From: Ectobacillus sp042610425
GTDB lineage: Bacteria; Bacillota; Bacilli; Bacillales; Bacillaceae_G
Length of the DNA: 64,000 nt
NCBI RefSeq assembly: GCF_042610425.1
Contig: NZ_JBGJZM010000001.1
Location: 1,116,001 to 1,180,000, forward strand
Reading direction: 5' to 3'
The notes beneath the pieces were generated by a model. The model saw only the letters and a list, made by a program, of their open reading frames with translations, did not search any database and was not told where the DNA came from. A program made the translations under genes and the position numbers. Shown here in pieces: positions 44,968 through 53,624 of the stretch (positions are counted from its first letter, which is position 1; each line of letters starts with the position of its first letter).

Positions 44968-45209
44968 TTGAAAAGATGCCAAAGGAAGAAAGACAGCAAA
45001 TGGTGACGAATTTGCAAAATTATTTTCAAGAAAAGCAATGGTCAGAAATAGGAAATTTAGAAGCCGAGCAACTTCTTTCTTTTATCATGGATGATGTGTC
45101 TCCGTATATTTATAATGCCGCCCTTCAAGATGCTAGAAAGTTAATTATAGAGCGTATGGAGAATGTAGAAGAAGATTTATACACGCTTGAGAAACCGACA
45201 AGTAAATAA
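44964..45209 (+). CDS. DUF2164 family protein
   Basis: 81 residues; ATG overlaps the preceding stop by four bases, with AAGGAG upstream. Pattern ENLQ-like: M-V-T-N-L-Q-N-Y-F-Q-E then Y-N-A-A-L-Q-D-A-R. Small helical protein of unknown function; co-expression with cobalamin uptake is by position. Confidence 0.75.
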   Translation: MIEKMPKEERQQMVTNLQNYFQEKQWSEIGNLEAEQLLSFIMDDVSPYIYNAALQDARKLIIERMENVEEDLYTLEKPTSK

Positions 45210-45221
45210 ATCTATGGTAGT

Positions 45222-45263
45222 AACCGAAATAATTTGCTAAAGCAATGCGTTTCGGTTTTTTTG
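45222..45263 (+). terminator. terminator of the cobalamin operon
   Basis: AACCGAAA / TTTCGGTT stem with a loop that itself pairs TTGCT/AGCAA, followed by TTTTTTG. Confidence 0.85.
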
Positions 45264-45726
45264 TTTAAACTTTGCTCGAGTCGTGAGACAGGAAAGACGG
45301 GAACGGATGTTGCTAAAATGGTGTAAAAAAGATAGAGGTTAGCGTTAGATATGTATTATGAAGGATCCTGCTATGACAGAGCACTTCATTTAAAGGACCA
45401 TACGCACTCCGAGAGGACATTTAAACGTGATGGTGGTATTAAAGCTTGAAAATGGTTCATCTTACGATCAGGTGTAAGTGGTTTACCGCAAACGTTGTAG
45501 CACTCATTGATTGGGAGCGTATCGTACCGAATGCCGGTGAAAGTTATGTGCCGTGACACTATTCTCCCTGGAGCAGGGACGATAGGGGCGGTAGTTAGAG
45601 GATATCATATACTTTAATCAATTATGAATTTTTCGCACGTCCTTCTAGAATAATTGCAAAGTTCCTACGAATACAGAAATGAGACGAATAACAGATTTTA
45701 CATATGAAAATTTAATTCTTTCTGAC
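45264..45726. other. intergenic with possible decayed coding sequence
   Basis: GC is higher than usual for a spacer here. In one frame, bases 45500-45556 read A-L-I-D-W-E-R-I-V-P-N-A-G-E-S-Y-V-P before a stop, and the next frame continues D-T-I-L-P-G-A-G-T-I-G-A-V-V-R-G-Y, as if one gene were broken by an indel. I cannot name the family. Confidence 0.3.
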
Positions 45727-45756
45727 GAAATAAGCACCTATTTAGGTGCTTATTTC
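45727..45756. terminator. hairpin terminator after the small minus-strand gene
   Basis: GAAATAAGCACCT / AGGTGCTTATTTC, perfect 13-bp stem with ATTT loop, 23 bases past the stop of the minus-strand gene. Confidence 0.75.
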
Positions 45757-45778
45757 AGTATTACGATAGGAATGAAAG

Positions 45779-45970
45779 TTACTCTTGGGAAAGCGCTTGT
45801 TCTACGCTCGTACATTGCGTAATAGCGCCCTGCACCGCTTGTAAAGATGATTGGATTTGTTGGCGATTATTAGCCTTTTCTACTGTTTGTAGTGCATCTT
45901 GCAGGCATGATGCTGCCTGATTTAATGCTTGACAGGAATCTTGCACGTAACTTTTAGCATTTTTTTGCAT
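45779..45970 (-). CDS. small helical protein, unknown
   Basis: 63 residues; AGGAGGGATTTCGT precedes the ATG. Rich in Q, A and S (Q-A-L-N-Q-A-A-S-C-L-Q-D-A-L), probably an amphipathic helical pair with three cysteines. Not recognised. Confidence 0.6.
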   Translation of the reverse strand: MQKNAKSYVQDSCQALNQAASCLQDALQTVEKANNRQQIQSSLQAVQGAITQCTSVEQALSQE

Positions 45971-46148
45971 ACGAAATCCCTCCTTTTCTAATGTTTCATT
46001 TTAGTATGGGTAGATGGTAGAAATCTATTCCAAGAAAATAATTCTTCTGGTATCAATTTTGGTATTGTTTCATTTTATAAATTTTGAAACAATAACCATT
46101 TTGTGGTATTTTATACATATAACCATTCTTAAAAAAGGGGGAAATAGA

Positions 46149-47042
46149 ATGGAGATAAAGTCTGGTGTTCAATCTGTTATATTACCAAATGGAGAAACCA
46201 TTGCTTATCGCCAAGCTGGATCTGGAGAGAAGGTCCTTGTTCTCATTCACGGTAATATGACGTCCTCAAAGCATTGGGATGTGGTAATGGACAACTTGCA
46301 ATTTTCTTATAGGATGTATGCGATTGATCTAAGAGGATTCGGTTTCTCAACGTACAAAAAGTCAATTGAGTCGCTTCGTGATTTTTCTGAGGATCTCTTT
46401 TTATTTGTTAATCAAGTAGGTCTCACTTCCTTTTCACTCGTGGGTTGGTCAACTGGTGGCGGAGTATCGATGCAGTTTGCAAGTAATCATCCTGAATATG
46501 TGGAGCAGTTAATCTTAGTGGAATCTGTTGGTATTAAGGGGTACCCCATATTTCAAAAAGATGAGAAAGGTCAGCCAATCCCGTTTAAATATCTTTCTTC
46601 AAAAGAGGAGATTGCAAAGGATCCCATCCAGGTTCTTCCTGCACTGCAAGCACTTGAAAAAAGGGATAAAGATTACTACAGAATGGTTTGGAACCTGCTT
46701 ATTTATACACATAATCAGCCAACCCCAGAAAAATATGAGGAATATTTAGATGATATGCTGACGCAGCGTAACCTTGTTGATGTGGATTATGCACTGGTCA
46801 CGTTTAATATATCGGATGAAAGCAACGGAGTAACAGATGGGACTGGCGAAGTACATCAAATTGTAGCACCTACTCTAGTACTGCAAGGGGATCGTGATTA
46901 TGTTGTACCAAAAGGGATGGCAGATGGAATAGCAAATGCAATTCCCCATGCTAAATTTGTACTTCTTCCTGATTGCGGACATTCCCCACTTGTTGATTGC
47001 TTAGATGAACTTGTGCAACATATAAAAGCGTTTGTAAAGTAG
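46149..47042 (+). CDS. alpha/beta hydrolase
   Basis: 297 residues from ATG 46149 (AAAAAGGGGG upstream); the frame is open further upstream without a ribosome site. Canonical elements: oxyanion H-G-N-M-T-S-S (about 33-39), nucleophile G-W-S-T-G-G-G, acid in G-D-R-D-Y-V-V-P and histidine in C-G-H-S-P-L. Esterase or epoxide-hydrolase-like enzyme; substrate unknown. Confidence 0.85.
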   Translation: MEIKSGVQSVILPNGETIAYRQAGSGEKVLVLIHGNMTSSKHWDVVMDNLQFSYRMYAIDLRGFGFSTYKKSIESLRDFSEDLFLFVNQVGLTSFSLVGWSTGGGVSMQFASNHPEYVEQLILVESVGIKGYPIFQKDEKGQPIPFKYLSSKEEIAKDPIQVLPALQALEKRDKDYYRMVWNLLIYTHNQPTPEKYEEYLDDMLTQRNLVDVDYALVTFNISDESNGVTDGTGEVHQIVAPTLVLQGDRDYVVPKGMADGIANAIPHAKFVLLPDCGHSPLVDCLDELVQHIKAFVK

Positions 47043-47168
47043 AAGGTAAGAAAATTTTTTTTGATAAAATTAATAAATATTTATAGCGGATAGAGATTAC
47101 AGGAGCATCTGCGGCATATGATAATAATGTAAAGGCTTACAAGACAAGATCCAACTGGAGGTGACATC

Positions 47169-47360
47169 ATGAAATTTCTCACTTATCTCACTGGTTTTCT
47201 TGTTTTCATAGGTGCATTGAACTGGTTATTTGTTGCATGGCAATTTAATGTAGTTGAAAAACTATTCGGTTCCTTTCCTACAGTAGTAACGACAATTTAT
47301 TGGCTCGTTGGTCTTTCAGCTATCTATCAATTGTTCGTCTATTTTTCTAAGCGCAACTAG
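47169..47360 (+). CDS. DUF378 family membrane protein
   Basis: 63 residues with two membrane helices (5-27 and 38-58); F-I-G-A-L-N-W-L is the family hallmark. ACTGGAGGTGACATC precedes the ATG. Function unknown. Confidence 0.82.
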   Translation: MKFLTYLTGFLVFIGALNWLFVAWQFNVVEKLFGSFPTVVTTIYWLVGLSAIYQLFVYFSKRN

Positions 47361-47394
47361 CAATTATAAGCCTAATTTTTATTAATACAGAGCG

Positions 47395-47430
47395 AGAAGG
47401 AGATGATTTGTAATCTCCTTCTTTCTTTTT
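47395..47430 (+). terminator. terminator after DUF378 gene
   Basis: AGAAGGAGAT / ATCTCCTTCT with an 8-base loop, followed by TTCTTTTT. Confidence 0.88.
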
Positions 47431-47859
47431 GGAAATATGTTTTTTAAATTAAACGAAAGATTGTTGAAAGTGTTGAATTTGCTTCATATGATGGAAGTCA
47501 TGTTCAATTTCTTGTTTACTATAATCCGAATAATCTTCCTCGTATATAGTTTTTCAACTCCTAAGGTGATGGGGATCAAGAATTGACCCATGTGTAAATT
47601 TAGTTAAATTAAATAGTTATGCCCTATATTCCTTCTTTATCTTTTATTGGTTTTTAACAGCTAATTTATGTAAAATATAGAGGTTGCAATAGTAATTATG
47701 TTAAAATCTGTTACAAATTGTATTACGATTGATAACGGTTCCAAGACGTTTTAGTAAAATAGTGATGAAGACGTTGACCAACCTATGTATCTTGAGTTAT
47801 AATTCAGAAAGTTTAAATTTTATAAATTATTGTTCTGATAAAAAAGGGGAGAGAACAGG
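47431..47859. other. intergenic with a possible small minus-strand relic
   Basis: On the minus strand 47450-47550 reads E-E-D-Y-S-D-Y-S-K-Q-E-I-E-H-D-F-H-H-M-K to a stop, with AGGAG upstream but no standard start codon in frame; it looks like a small gene that has lost its start. The rest is AT-rich leader for serC with no riboswitch that I can see. Confidence 0.35.
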
Positions 47860-48936
47860 ATGGAGAGAGTGTTCAATTTTTCTGCAGGACCTTCTATGCT
47901 GCCATTGCCGGTTTTAGAGAAGGCACAGGCGGAACTAATTACATACAAGGATACAGGAATGTCAGTGATGGAAATGAGCCATCGTTCTGCAGCGTTTGAA
48001 GACATTATTACGGGTGCAGAAAAGCTTTTGCGTGAATTAATGAACATACCAGAAAATTATAAAGTGCTGTTTTTACAAGGTGGAGGATCGACACAATTTG
48101 CGATGGTGCCTCTCAACTTGTTTAAGAACAAAAAAGCAGATTATATTATTACTGGATCTTGGTCAAAAAAGGCATTCTCCGAAGCAAAAAAATATGGCGA
48201 TGTTTCTGTTATTGCATCATCAGAGGAAAGTAATTTTACGTATATTCCTGAAGTTACTGCTGATATGATCCATAAAGATGCAGATTACGTTCACATTACA
48301 ACGAACAATACAATTGAAGGAACAACATTCCCATATATTCCAGAAACGGGAGATATACCATTAGTAGCTGATATGTCATCTAATATTTTATCTGTACCGT
48401 ATGATATTTCTAAGTTTGGAATTATCTATGCTGGAGCTCAAAAAAATATTGCGCCGGCTGGTGTAACAGTAGTTATTATTCGTGAAGATTTACTTGGGAA
48501 TGCTTCTGATATTTGCCCAACAATGCTTGATTACAATATTCATGCAAAGAATAATTCACTTTATAATACACCTCCTGCTTACAGCATTTATATTGCAAAG
48601 CTAGTATTTGAATGGATAAAAGAATTAGGCGGCGTACCTGCAATAGCAGAACTAAATCGTAAAAAGGCAAAAATTCTATATGATTTCTTAGATGAATCGA
48701 AGCTATTTACTTCACCTGTGTCACCTGAAAGTCGTTCTATTATGAATATTCCATTTGTAACTCCTTCTAAAGAGCTCGATGCAGCATTTATAAAAGGAGC
48801 AACTGAACGTGGTCTTCAAACGTTGAAAGGACACCGCTCAGTAGGTGGAATGCGCGCAAGTATTTACAATGCAATGCCGATTGAAGGCGTAGAAAAGCTT
48901 GTTGAATATATGAAAGAATTTGAAGCAAACCATTGA
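47860..48936 (+). CDS. serC: phosphoserine aminotransferase
   Basis: 358 residues. F-N-F-S-A-G-P-S-M-L-P at the start, E-M-S-H-R-S (about 38-43), G-G-G-S-T-Q-F and the PLP lysine in Y-A-G-A-Q-K-N-I-A-P-A-G define SerC. It makes 3-phosphoserine from 3-phosphohydroxypyruvate and glutamate. AAAAAGGGGAGAGAACAGG precedes the ATG; serA follows at once. Confidence 0.96.
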   Translation: MERVFNFSAGPSMLPLPVLEKAQAELITYKDTGMSVMEMSHRSAAFEDIITGAEKLLRELMNIPENYKVLFLQGGGSTQFAMVPLNLFKNKKADYIITGSWSKKAFSEAKKYGDVSVIASSEESNFTYIPEVTADMIHKDADYVHITTNNTIEGTTFPYIPETGDIPLVADMSSNILSVPYDISKFGIIYAGAQKNIAPAGVTVVIIREDLLGNASDICPTMLDYNIHAKNNSLYNTPPAYSIYIAKLVFEWIKELGGVPAIAELNRKKAKILYDFLDESKLFTSPVSPESRSIMNIPFVTPSKELDAAFIKGATERGLQTLKGHRSVGGMRASIYNAMPIEGVEKLVEYMKEFEANH

Positions 48937-48950
48937 TAGGGGGAACCACT

Positions 48951-50126
48951 TTGTTTACGATTCAAACACTAAATAACATTGCAAAAATTGGTATTGAGCA
49001 GTTACCAACAGACAATTATTCTATTTCTAATGAAGCAAAAGCACCAGATGCTGTACTTGTTCGTAGCTTTAATATGCATGAATTAGAACTATCAAGTAAT
49101 TTAAAAGCAATTGCTAGAGCTGGAGCAGGTGTTAACAATATACCTGTAGAAAAATGTACGGAAAAGGGTATCGTTGTATTCAATACACCAGGGGCAAATG
49201 CAAATGCGGTAAAAGAATTAATACTTGGCTTCTTGTTAGCATCTTCCCGGAATATAATTGAAGGTGTGGCTTGGGCAAAGACATTGAAAGGCCAAGATGG
49301 AATTTCTAAGTTAGTCGAAGCTGGTAAAAAGAAGTTTGTTGGAACTGAAATTAAAGGGAAACGTCTAGGAATTATTGGACTAGGCGCCATCGGTGGTTTG
49401 GTTGCAAATGACGCACTTGCGCTAGATATGGAAGTAATGGGATTTGATCCTTATGTATCGGTTGAAACTGCTTGGAGACTTTCTCGTCAAGTACAACGTG
49501 CTACAAATATAGAACAAATCTTCGCCACTTGTGATTATATTACCATTCATGTACCATTACTAGATTCTACTAAAGGAATGTTAGATGAAAATGCCTTTAA
49601 AGCGATGAAAAAAGGTGTTCGTATCTTTAACTTCTCACGTGGTGAATTAGTGAATGAAGATGCATTAGAAAATGCGATTCAAGAAGGTATTGTAGCAAAA
49701 TATATAACAGACTTTCCAAATGACCGCGTGTTAGGAATGGAAAATGTTATTCCTGTTCCTCACTTAGGTGCGTCTACGGTTGAATCTGAAGAAAACTGTG
49801 CTATTATGGCAGCTCGTGAATTGAAGGATTATTTAGAAACAGGTAATATCCGAAATTCCGTTAACTATCCAAATGCAGTATTACCATATGTAGGAAAAAG
49901 ACGTATTACAGTATTGCACCAAAATGTTCCGAACATGGTTGGTCGTATATCCGCAGCGTTGGCTGAGCATAATATAAACATTGCAGATATGGTTAATCGA
50001 AGCAAAGGAACATATGCATATACAATTATTGATATTGATAATGCTTTAGATAGCAATATTAAAGCTGGTATAGCAGATAAAATACAAACTATTCCTGGCG
50101 TTGCAGCAGTTCGTATTATTAAATAA
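48951..50126 (+). CDS. serA: D-3-phosphoglycerate dehydrogenase, short form
   Basis: 391 residues from TTG 48951, seven bases after GATAGGGGG. Catalytic and NAD-binding features: R-A-G-A-G-V-N-N-I-P, L-G-I-I-G-L-G-A-I-G-G (Rossmann), N-F-S-R-G-E-L-V-N-E-D and the H in V-P-H-L-G-A-S-T-V-E-S-E. The C-terminal 75 residues form one ACT domain (serine feedback in related enzymes). First step of serine synthesis, in an operon with serC 14 bases upstream. Confidence 0.95.
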   Translation: MFTIQTLNNIAKIGIEQLPTDNYSISNEAKAPDAVLVRSFNMHELELSSNLKAIARAGAGVNNIPVEKCTEKGIVVFNTPGANANAVKELILGFLLASSRNIIEGVAWAKTLKGQDGISKLVEAGKKKFVGTEIKGKRLGIIGLGAIGGLVANDALALDMEVMGFDPYVSVETAWRLSRQVQRATNIEQIFATCDYITIHVPLLDSTKGMLDENAFKAMKKGVRIFNFSRGELVNEDALENAIQEGIVAKYITDFPNDRVLGMENVIPVPHLGASTVESEENCAIMAARELKDYLETGNIRNSVNYPNAVLPYVGKRRITVLHQNVPNMVGRISAALAEHNINIADMVNRSKGTYAYTIIDIDNALDSNIKAGIADKIQTIPGVAAVRIIK

Positions 50127-50161
50127 ATTGCTTGTTTTATAGAGAATTGGAAGGATTAGGA

Positions 50162-50197
50162 GGACCGTTATGTGAAATATATATAACGGTCTTTTTA
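50162..50197 (+). terminator. terminator of serC-serA
   Basis: GACCGTTAT / ATAACGGTC stem followed by TTTTTATAT. Confidence 0.88.
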
Positions 50198-50277
50198 TAT
50201 ACTTGTGTCTATCTAATAGAGTAAATGCAATGCATGATACGTATGATGTATTTCTACATAGATGTAGGAGGGGTAAA

Positions 50278-50967
50278 ATGGTTATCAATCGGAAAGAAAT
50301 TATCGAAAAGTTTAATGAGATTTCAATGAATTATGATGAACAGAGAAGAAAATTAATCCCTTGTTTTGATGATTTTTATACGATACCTGTATCCATTGCA
50401 ACAACTGAGCAGGACAAACCTTATATCCTAGATCTAGGAGCTGGTACCGGCTTGCTATCAGCAATTTTTCTACAAAAATACCCACAGGCGCATCTTACAC
50501 TGATTGATTTATCTGAAAAAATGCTTGATGTTGCAAAAGAAAGATTAAAGGATTATGAGAATATAACTTATATTTGTGATGATTATACAAAGCATACCTA
50601 CGATTTGAAGTATGATGTTATTATTTCTTCGTTATCAATTCATCACTTAACTGCTGTCGAAAAGGAAAAGTTGTATGCAAAGGTGTATACCCTTTTGCAA
50701 GATGAGGGCATTTTTATAAATGCAGATCAAGTTCTTGGTTCTACTCTCCATTTAGATGACTTGTATAAGAGAGATTGGAAACAAAAAGTAGAAAGTAGTG
50801 GCTTATCTGAGAAAGAAATTTTGTCTGCGTATGAACGAACCAAACTGGATAAAATGTCTTCTTTAGAAGAACAAATGCAGTGGCTTAAAGAAGCAGGATT
50901 TTCTAATGTAGATGTTATGTATAAATATTATAATTTTGTTATATTGTATGGAAAAAAAGAAAAATAG
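50278..50967 (+). CDS. class I SAM-dependent methyltransferase
   Basis: 229 residues from ATG 50278 directly after TAGGAGGGGTAAA. Motif I I-L-D-L-G-A-G-T-G-L-L (about 48-58), post-I acidic T-L-I-D-L-S, and V-I-I-S-S-L-S-I-H-H (motif IV). UbiE/small-molecule type; substrate unknown. Confidence 0.85.
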   Translation: MVINRKEIIEKFNEISMNYDEQRRKLIPCFDDFYTIPVSIATTEQDKPYILDLGAGTGLLSAIFLQKYPQAHLTLIDLSEKMLDVAKERLKDYENITYICDDYTKHTYDLKYDVIISSLSIHHLTAVEKEKLYAKVYTLLQDEGIFINADQVLGSTLHLDDLYKRDWKQKVESSGLSEKEILSAYERTKLDKMSSLEEQMQWLKEAGFSNVDVMYKYYNFVILYGKKEK

Positions 50968-51033
50968 GCTACTACTATTGCATACATAATATGCCTATTA
51001 AAGTTTAGCTTAATTGAAAAGAGGCACCAATTA

Positions 51034-51294
51034 ATGGGCAATATTTCATTTGTGGAGTGGGTAAGAAGAGATATAGAAAAGCAAGGCTTTATCGGTGCAG
51101 ACATAATCGGTAGACAATATGAGGTCTTGGCTAACATACCATCGTCATTGCAGCAACTAGTAGAAGACGCATTATACAGCAATGCTGCTAAGCGTCCGCT
51201 TCTCCTTTATATTGAATCTTTGCGTGATATGGATGAGGAGGTGCAAAGAAAAAAAGACCTACTTGTACGATTTTTAGTTGAAGCCAAACAATAA
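51034..51294 (+). CDS. conserved small protein, unknown
   Basis: 86 residues, mostly helical and charged, no signal or membrane segment. AAAAGAGGCACC precedes the ATG. No family recognised; a short hairpin with CTTTGC…TTTTT follows its stop. Confidence 0.6.
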   Translation: MGNISFVEWVRRDIEKQGFIGADIIGRQYEVLANIPSSLQQLVEDALYSNAAKRPLLLYIESLRDMDEEVQRKKDLLVRFLVEAKQ

Positions 51295-51324
51295 GCAAAA
51301 GACACAAGTAAATGTGCCCTTTGC

Positions 51325-51630
51325 TTATTTTTTTAGGGGTTGGATTGACATACCGTAAGCGATTGTTTCGTTTTTTGTATACAAACGAAATCCCGTTTTG
51401 TACTCTATGTGTAACTCTGGACCAATGTATTCCTTTGCATATGAATTGCATTGTAGAAATAATCCCTCATTTTCAAAAATCAGATTATCTTTATGTAATT
51501 CATCTTGAACGAGCTCCATATCGACTGTAGCACTGCAACTGCAAGATGGTAACACACGAATCGTAATAATGGCGGGATTCCCATAGGAACGAAGCATGGC
51601 TTCAGCTTTTTCCGTAATGTATATGTGCAT
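51325..51630 (-). CDS. HesB/IscA-like (YneR-type) iron-sulfur family protein
   Basis: 101 residues. The HesB fold is suggested by I-T-E-K-A-E-A-M-L, I-R-V-L-P-S-C-S-C-S-A (Cys near 30-32) and the I-E-Y-K-T-G-F-R-L-Y segment. Cysteine positions differ from true A-type carriers, so an Fe-S scaffold role is doubtful. Confidence 0.7.
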   Translation of the reverse strand: MHIYITEKAEAMLRSYGNPAIITIRVLPSCSCSATVDMELVQDELHKDNLIFENEGLFLQCNSYAKEYIGPELHIEYKTGFRLYTKNETIAYGMSIQPLKK

Positions 51631-51874
51631 TATTTCACCTTCTTAGAATTTAAATTATACAATTTAGAATAAAACGAATCTATCCTTTTAGTCTACTATA
51701 AGGAGGGAATTACTTGAACAAAAATGCTTGTTTTTCATCCTATTTTTTTCAAATCATCGAAAACTTATAGGTATTTCGTTTTTTTAGTAAAAAAATACAT
51801 TTTTCTTCACTTCTCTTTGTGAATCAGACCTACTTCTGGTATGCTAGTTACGTACATAACTTGGAGGTGTAATG

Positions 51875-52270
51875 ATGAAATCATTTACTGTGCATTTTCA
51901 TAATGAGGATCAAGTAGCAGCAATGAATGTTGAGAAGTTGAATGAGGAAGATTTTAATCGTGCAACCGCTGGTGGAACTCGTCATTTGTTTGAATTAGAT
52001 ACAAATGTAGGCTTTTTCGTATATTTTGATGCAGTAGACAGCGAAGGAAAAGAATCTTATCTTGTTCTTCAATATGAAGAAGAAAATGAAGATGCAAGTG
52101 CATGTTACTCCTTTGCTTTACAAGATTTTTATGAATTTTCCGCTCTATACTTAAATGATTTAGAATTTGATGAGGAAGACGATGAAGATGAGGAAAGTTA
52201 TGGTCCACTCCATCACCTTGCACATCTTATGTTCCATATCGTTGAAGAAGGAAAAACTGTTGAAGTATAA
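51875..52270 (+). CDS. acidic conserved protein, unknown
   Basis: 131 residues; ATG 51875 is seven bases from GGAGG, the adjacent ATG 51872 only four. An Asp/Glu run lies near residues 100-110 (E-F-D-E-E-D-D-E-D-E-E). Cytosolic, no family recognised. A strong two-way terminator follows. Confidence 0.65.
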   Translation: MKSFTVHFHNEDQVAAMNVEKLNEEDFNRATAGGTRHLFELDTNVGFFVYFDAVDSEGKESYLVLQYEEENEDASACYSFALQDFYEFSALYLNDLEFDEEDDEDEESYGPLHHLAHLMFHIVEEGKTVEV

Positions 52271-52317
52271 ATAATAAAACACCGTTTAGCAATTAGCTAA
52301 GCGGTGTTTTATTATTT
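52271..52317. terminator. bidirectional terminator
   Basis: AATAATAAAACACCG…TTAGC pairs with GCTAA…CGGTGTTTTATTATT, more than 18 bp, with poly-A/T on both sides; it separates convergent genes. Confidence 0.93.
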
Positions 52318-52346
52318 ACTAGAAAGATTGTAGTTGTTTTAAACCA

Positions 52347-53519
52347 TCACTTTTTTAAAATATTGCTCTTCTCAATTCGGTCCACAACTTGTTTCATTAC
52401 ATTTTCGGGCTCGACAAGGGCAATACGGACATATCCTTCACCTGAAGGACCAAAAGCTTGACCTGGAATGACGACCACTCCTGCTCGGTCAATAAGAGCA
52501 TATGCAAAATCTGTAGAAGTCCATCCATCTGGTATCTGTGCCCATATGAACATGCTTCCTGATGGTTTTTCTATGTTCCAACCAATGCTGCCAAGGCCAT
52601 CTATTAATGCATCTCTCCGTTTTTGGTAGATACTCCGACTGTTTTCACAGAAAGAATCTCCTTGTAAAAGTGCAGCAGCAGCTGCTTTTTGAATGGGCAG
52701 AAATACGCCGTAATCCAAATTGGATTTAAAGGCATCAATTGCCTGTATCAGCTTTTCATTACCAGTTACATAGCCTATGCGACAACCAGCCAAATTAAAG
52801 CTTTTAGAGAGCGAATTAATTTCAATTCCGACCTCTTTTGCACCGTCCACAGAAAGAAAGCTAATCGGTTTTTTTTGATCGAAATACAATTCCCCATATG
52901 CAAAATCGTGAACAATCCAAATATCGTATTTGGAAGCAAATGCTATTGCTTCTTTGAAAAATGCTTCATCCGCAAATGCAGAAACTGGATTTCCCGGACA
53001 GTTTAAAAACATTAGTTTGGCTTTTTTTGCTACTTCTTCAGGAATACTACGGAAATCTGGTAAAAATTGATGTTCTTGACGTAGAGGCATCAAGTATGGA
53101 ATAGCACCGGCCATAGCAATTCCAGTCGCATAAGCTGTATAGCCAGGATCGGGAACTAAAATGTAGTCTCCAGGATTTGCAACAATCATTGGGATATGTA
53201 CAAGTCCGTCTTGTGATCCCATCAAGAGACAGACTTCCTTATCGCTGTTCACAGGAGCGTGAAGACGAGTTTCATAATAAGAGGAAACAGCCTCATGAAA
53301 TTCTCTTGTTCCTGCCATGGTATAGCGATAGCTTCCATGGGAACTAGCTGCCTGTTGCAATGTGTCTATGACAAATTGGGGAGGAGATAAATCGGGACTT
53401 CCAATGCTTAAATCAATAATCTCGCACCCTTGTTTTACTTTCTGTTGTTTATACGCTACAAGCTCGCTAAAGATAGATGGCTGAAACGCTTGCATGCGAT
53501 CTGATAATACCATTTTCAT
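52347..53519 (-). CDS. class I/II PLP aminotransferase
   Basis: 390 residues. I-D-L-S-I-G-S-P-D-L-S-P-P near 36-48, N-C-P-G-N-P-V-S-A (substrate/PLP loop), H-D-F-A-Y-G-E-L and the PLP lysine in N-S-L-S-K-S-F-N-L-A-G-C-R-I-G-Y. It resembles PatA/DapL/MtnE-like enzymes; the amino donor cannot be told. Monocistronic on the minus strand. Confidence 0.88.
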   Translation of the reverse strand: MKMVLSDRMQAFQPSIFSELVAYKQQKVKQGCEIIDLSIGSPDLSPPQFVIDTLQQAASSHGSYRYTMAGTREFHEAVSSYYETRLHAPVNSDKEVCLLMGSQDGLVHIPMIVANPGDYILVPDPGYTAYATGIAMAGAIPYLMPLRQEHQFLPDFRSIPEEVAKKAKLMFLNCPGNPVSAFADEAFFKEAIAFASKYDIWIVHDFAYGELYFDQKKPISFLSVDGAKEVGIEINSLSKSFNLAGCRIGYVTGNEKLIQAIDAFKSNLDYGVFLPIQKAAAAALLQGDSFCENSRSIYQKRRDALIDGLGSIGWNIEKPSGSMFIWAQIPDGWTSTDFAYALIDRAGVVVIPGQAFGPSGEGYVRIALVEPENVMKQVVDRIEKSNILKK

Positions 53520-53624
53520 AGTTGAAACGCTCCTCTATTTTCCATGTATGAGCTTTATTTTATCACAATTCTTTATGGAAAATAACCTCTCCATTTTTAG
53601 ATTAGTTTATTATTATTTCATACT

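Noticed and set aside
46014..46148. N-terminal extension of the alpha/beta hydrolase
   Set aside because: It is in frame but hydrophobic and lacks a ribosome site, whereas AAAAAGGGGG precedes ATG 46149.
47600..47859. T-box or SAM riboswitch before serC
   Set aside because: No specifier loop, AGGGTGGNACCGCG-type T-box or K-turn core could be found.
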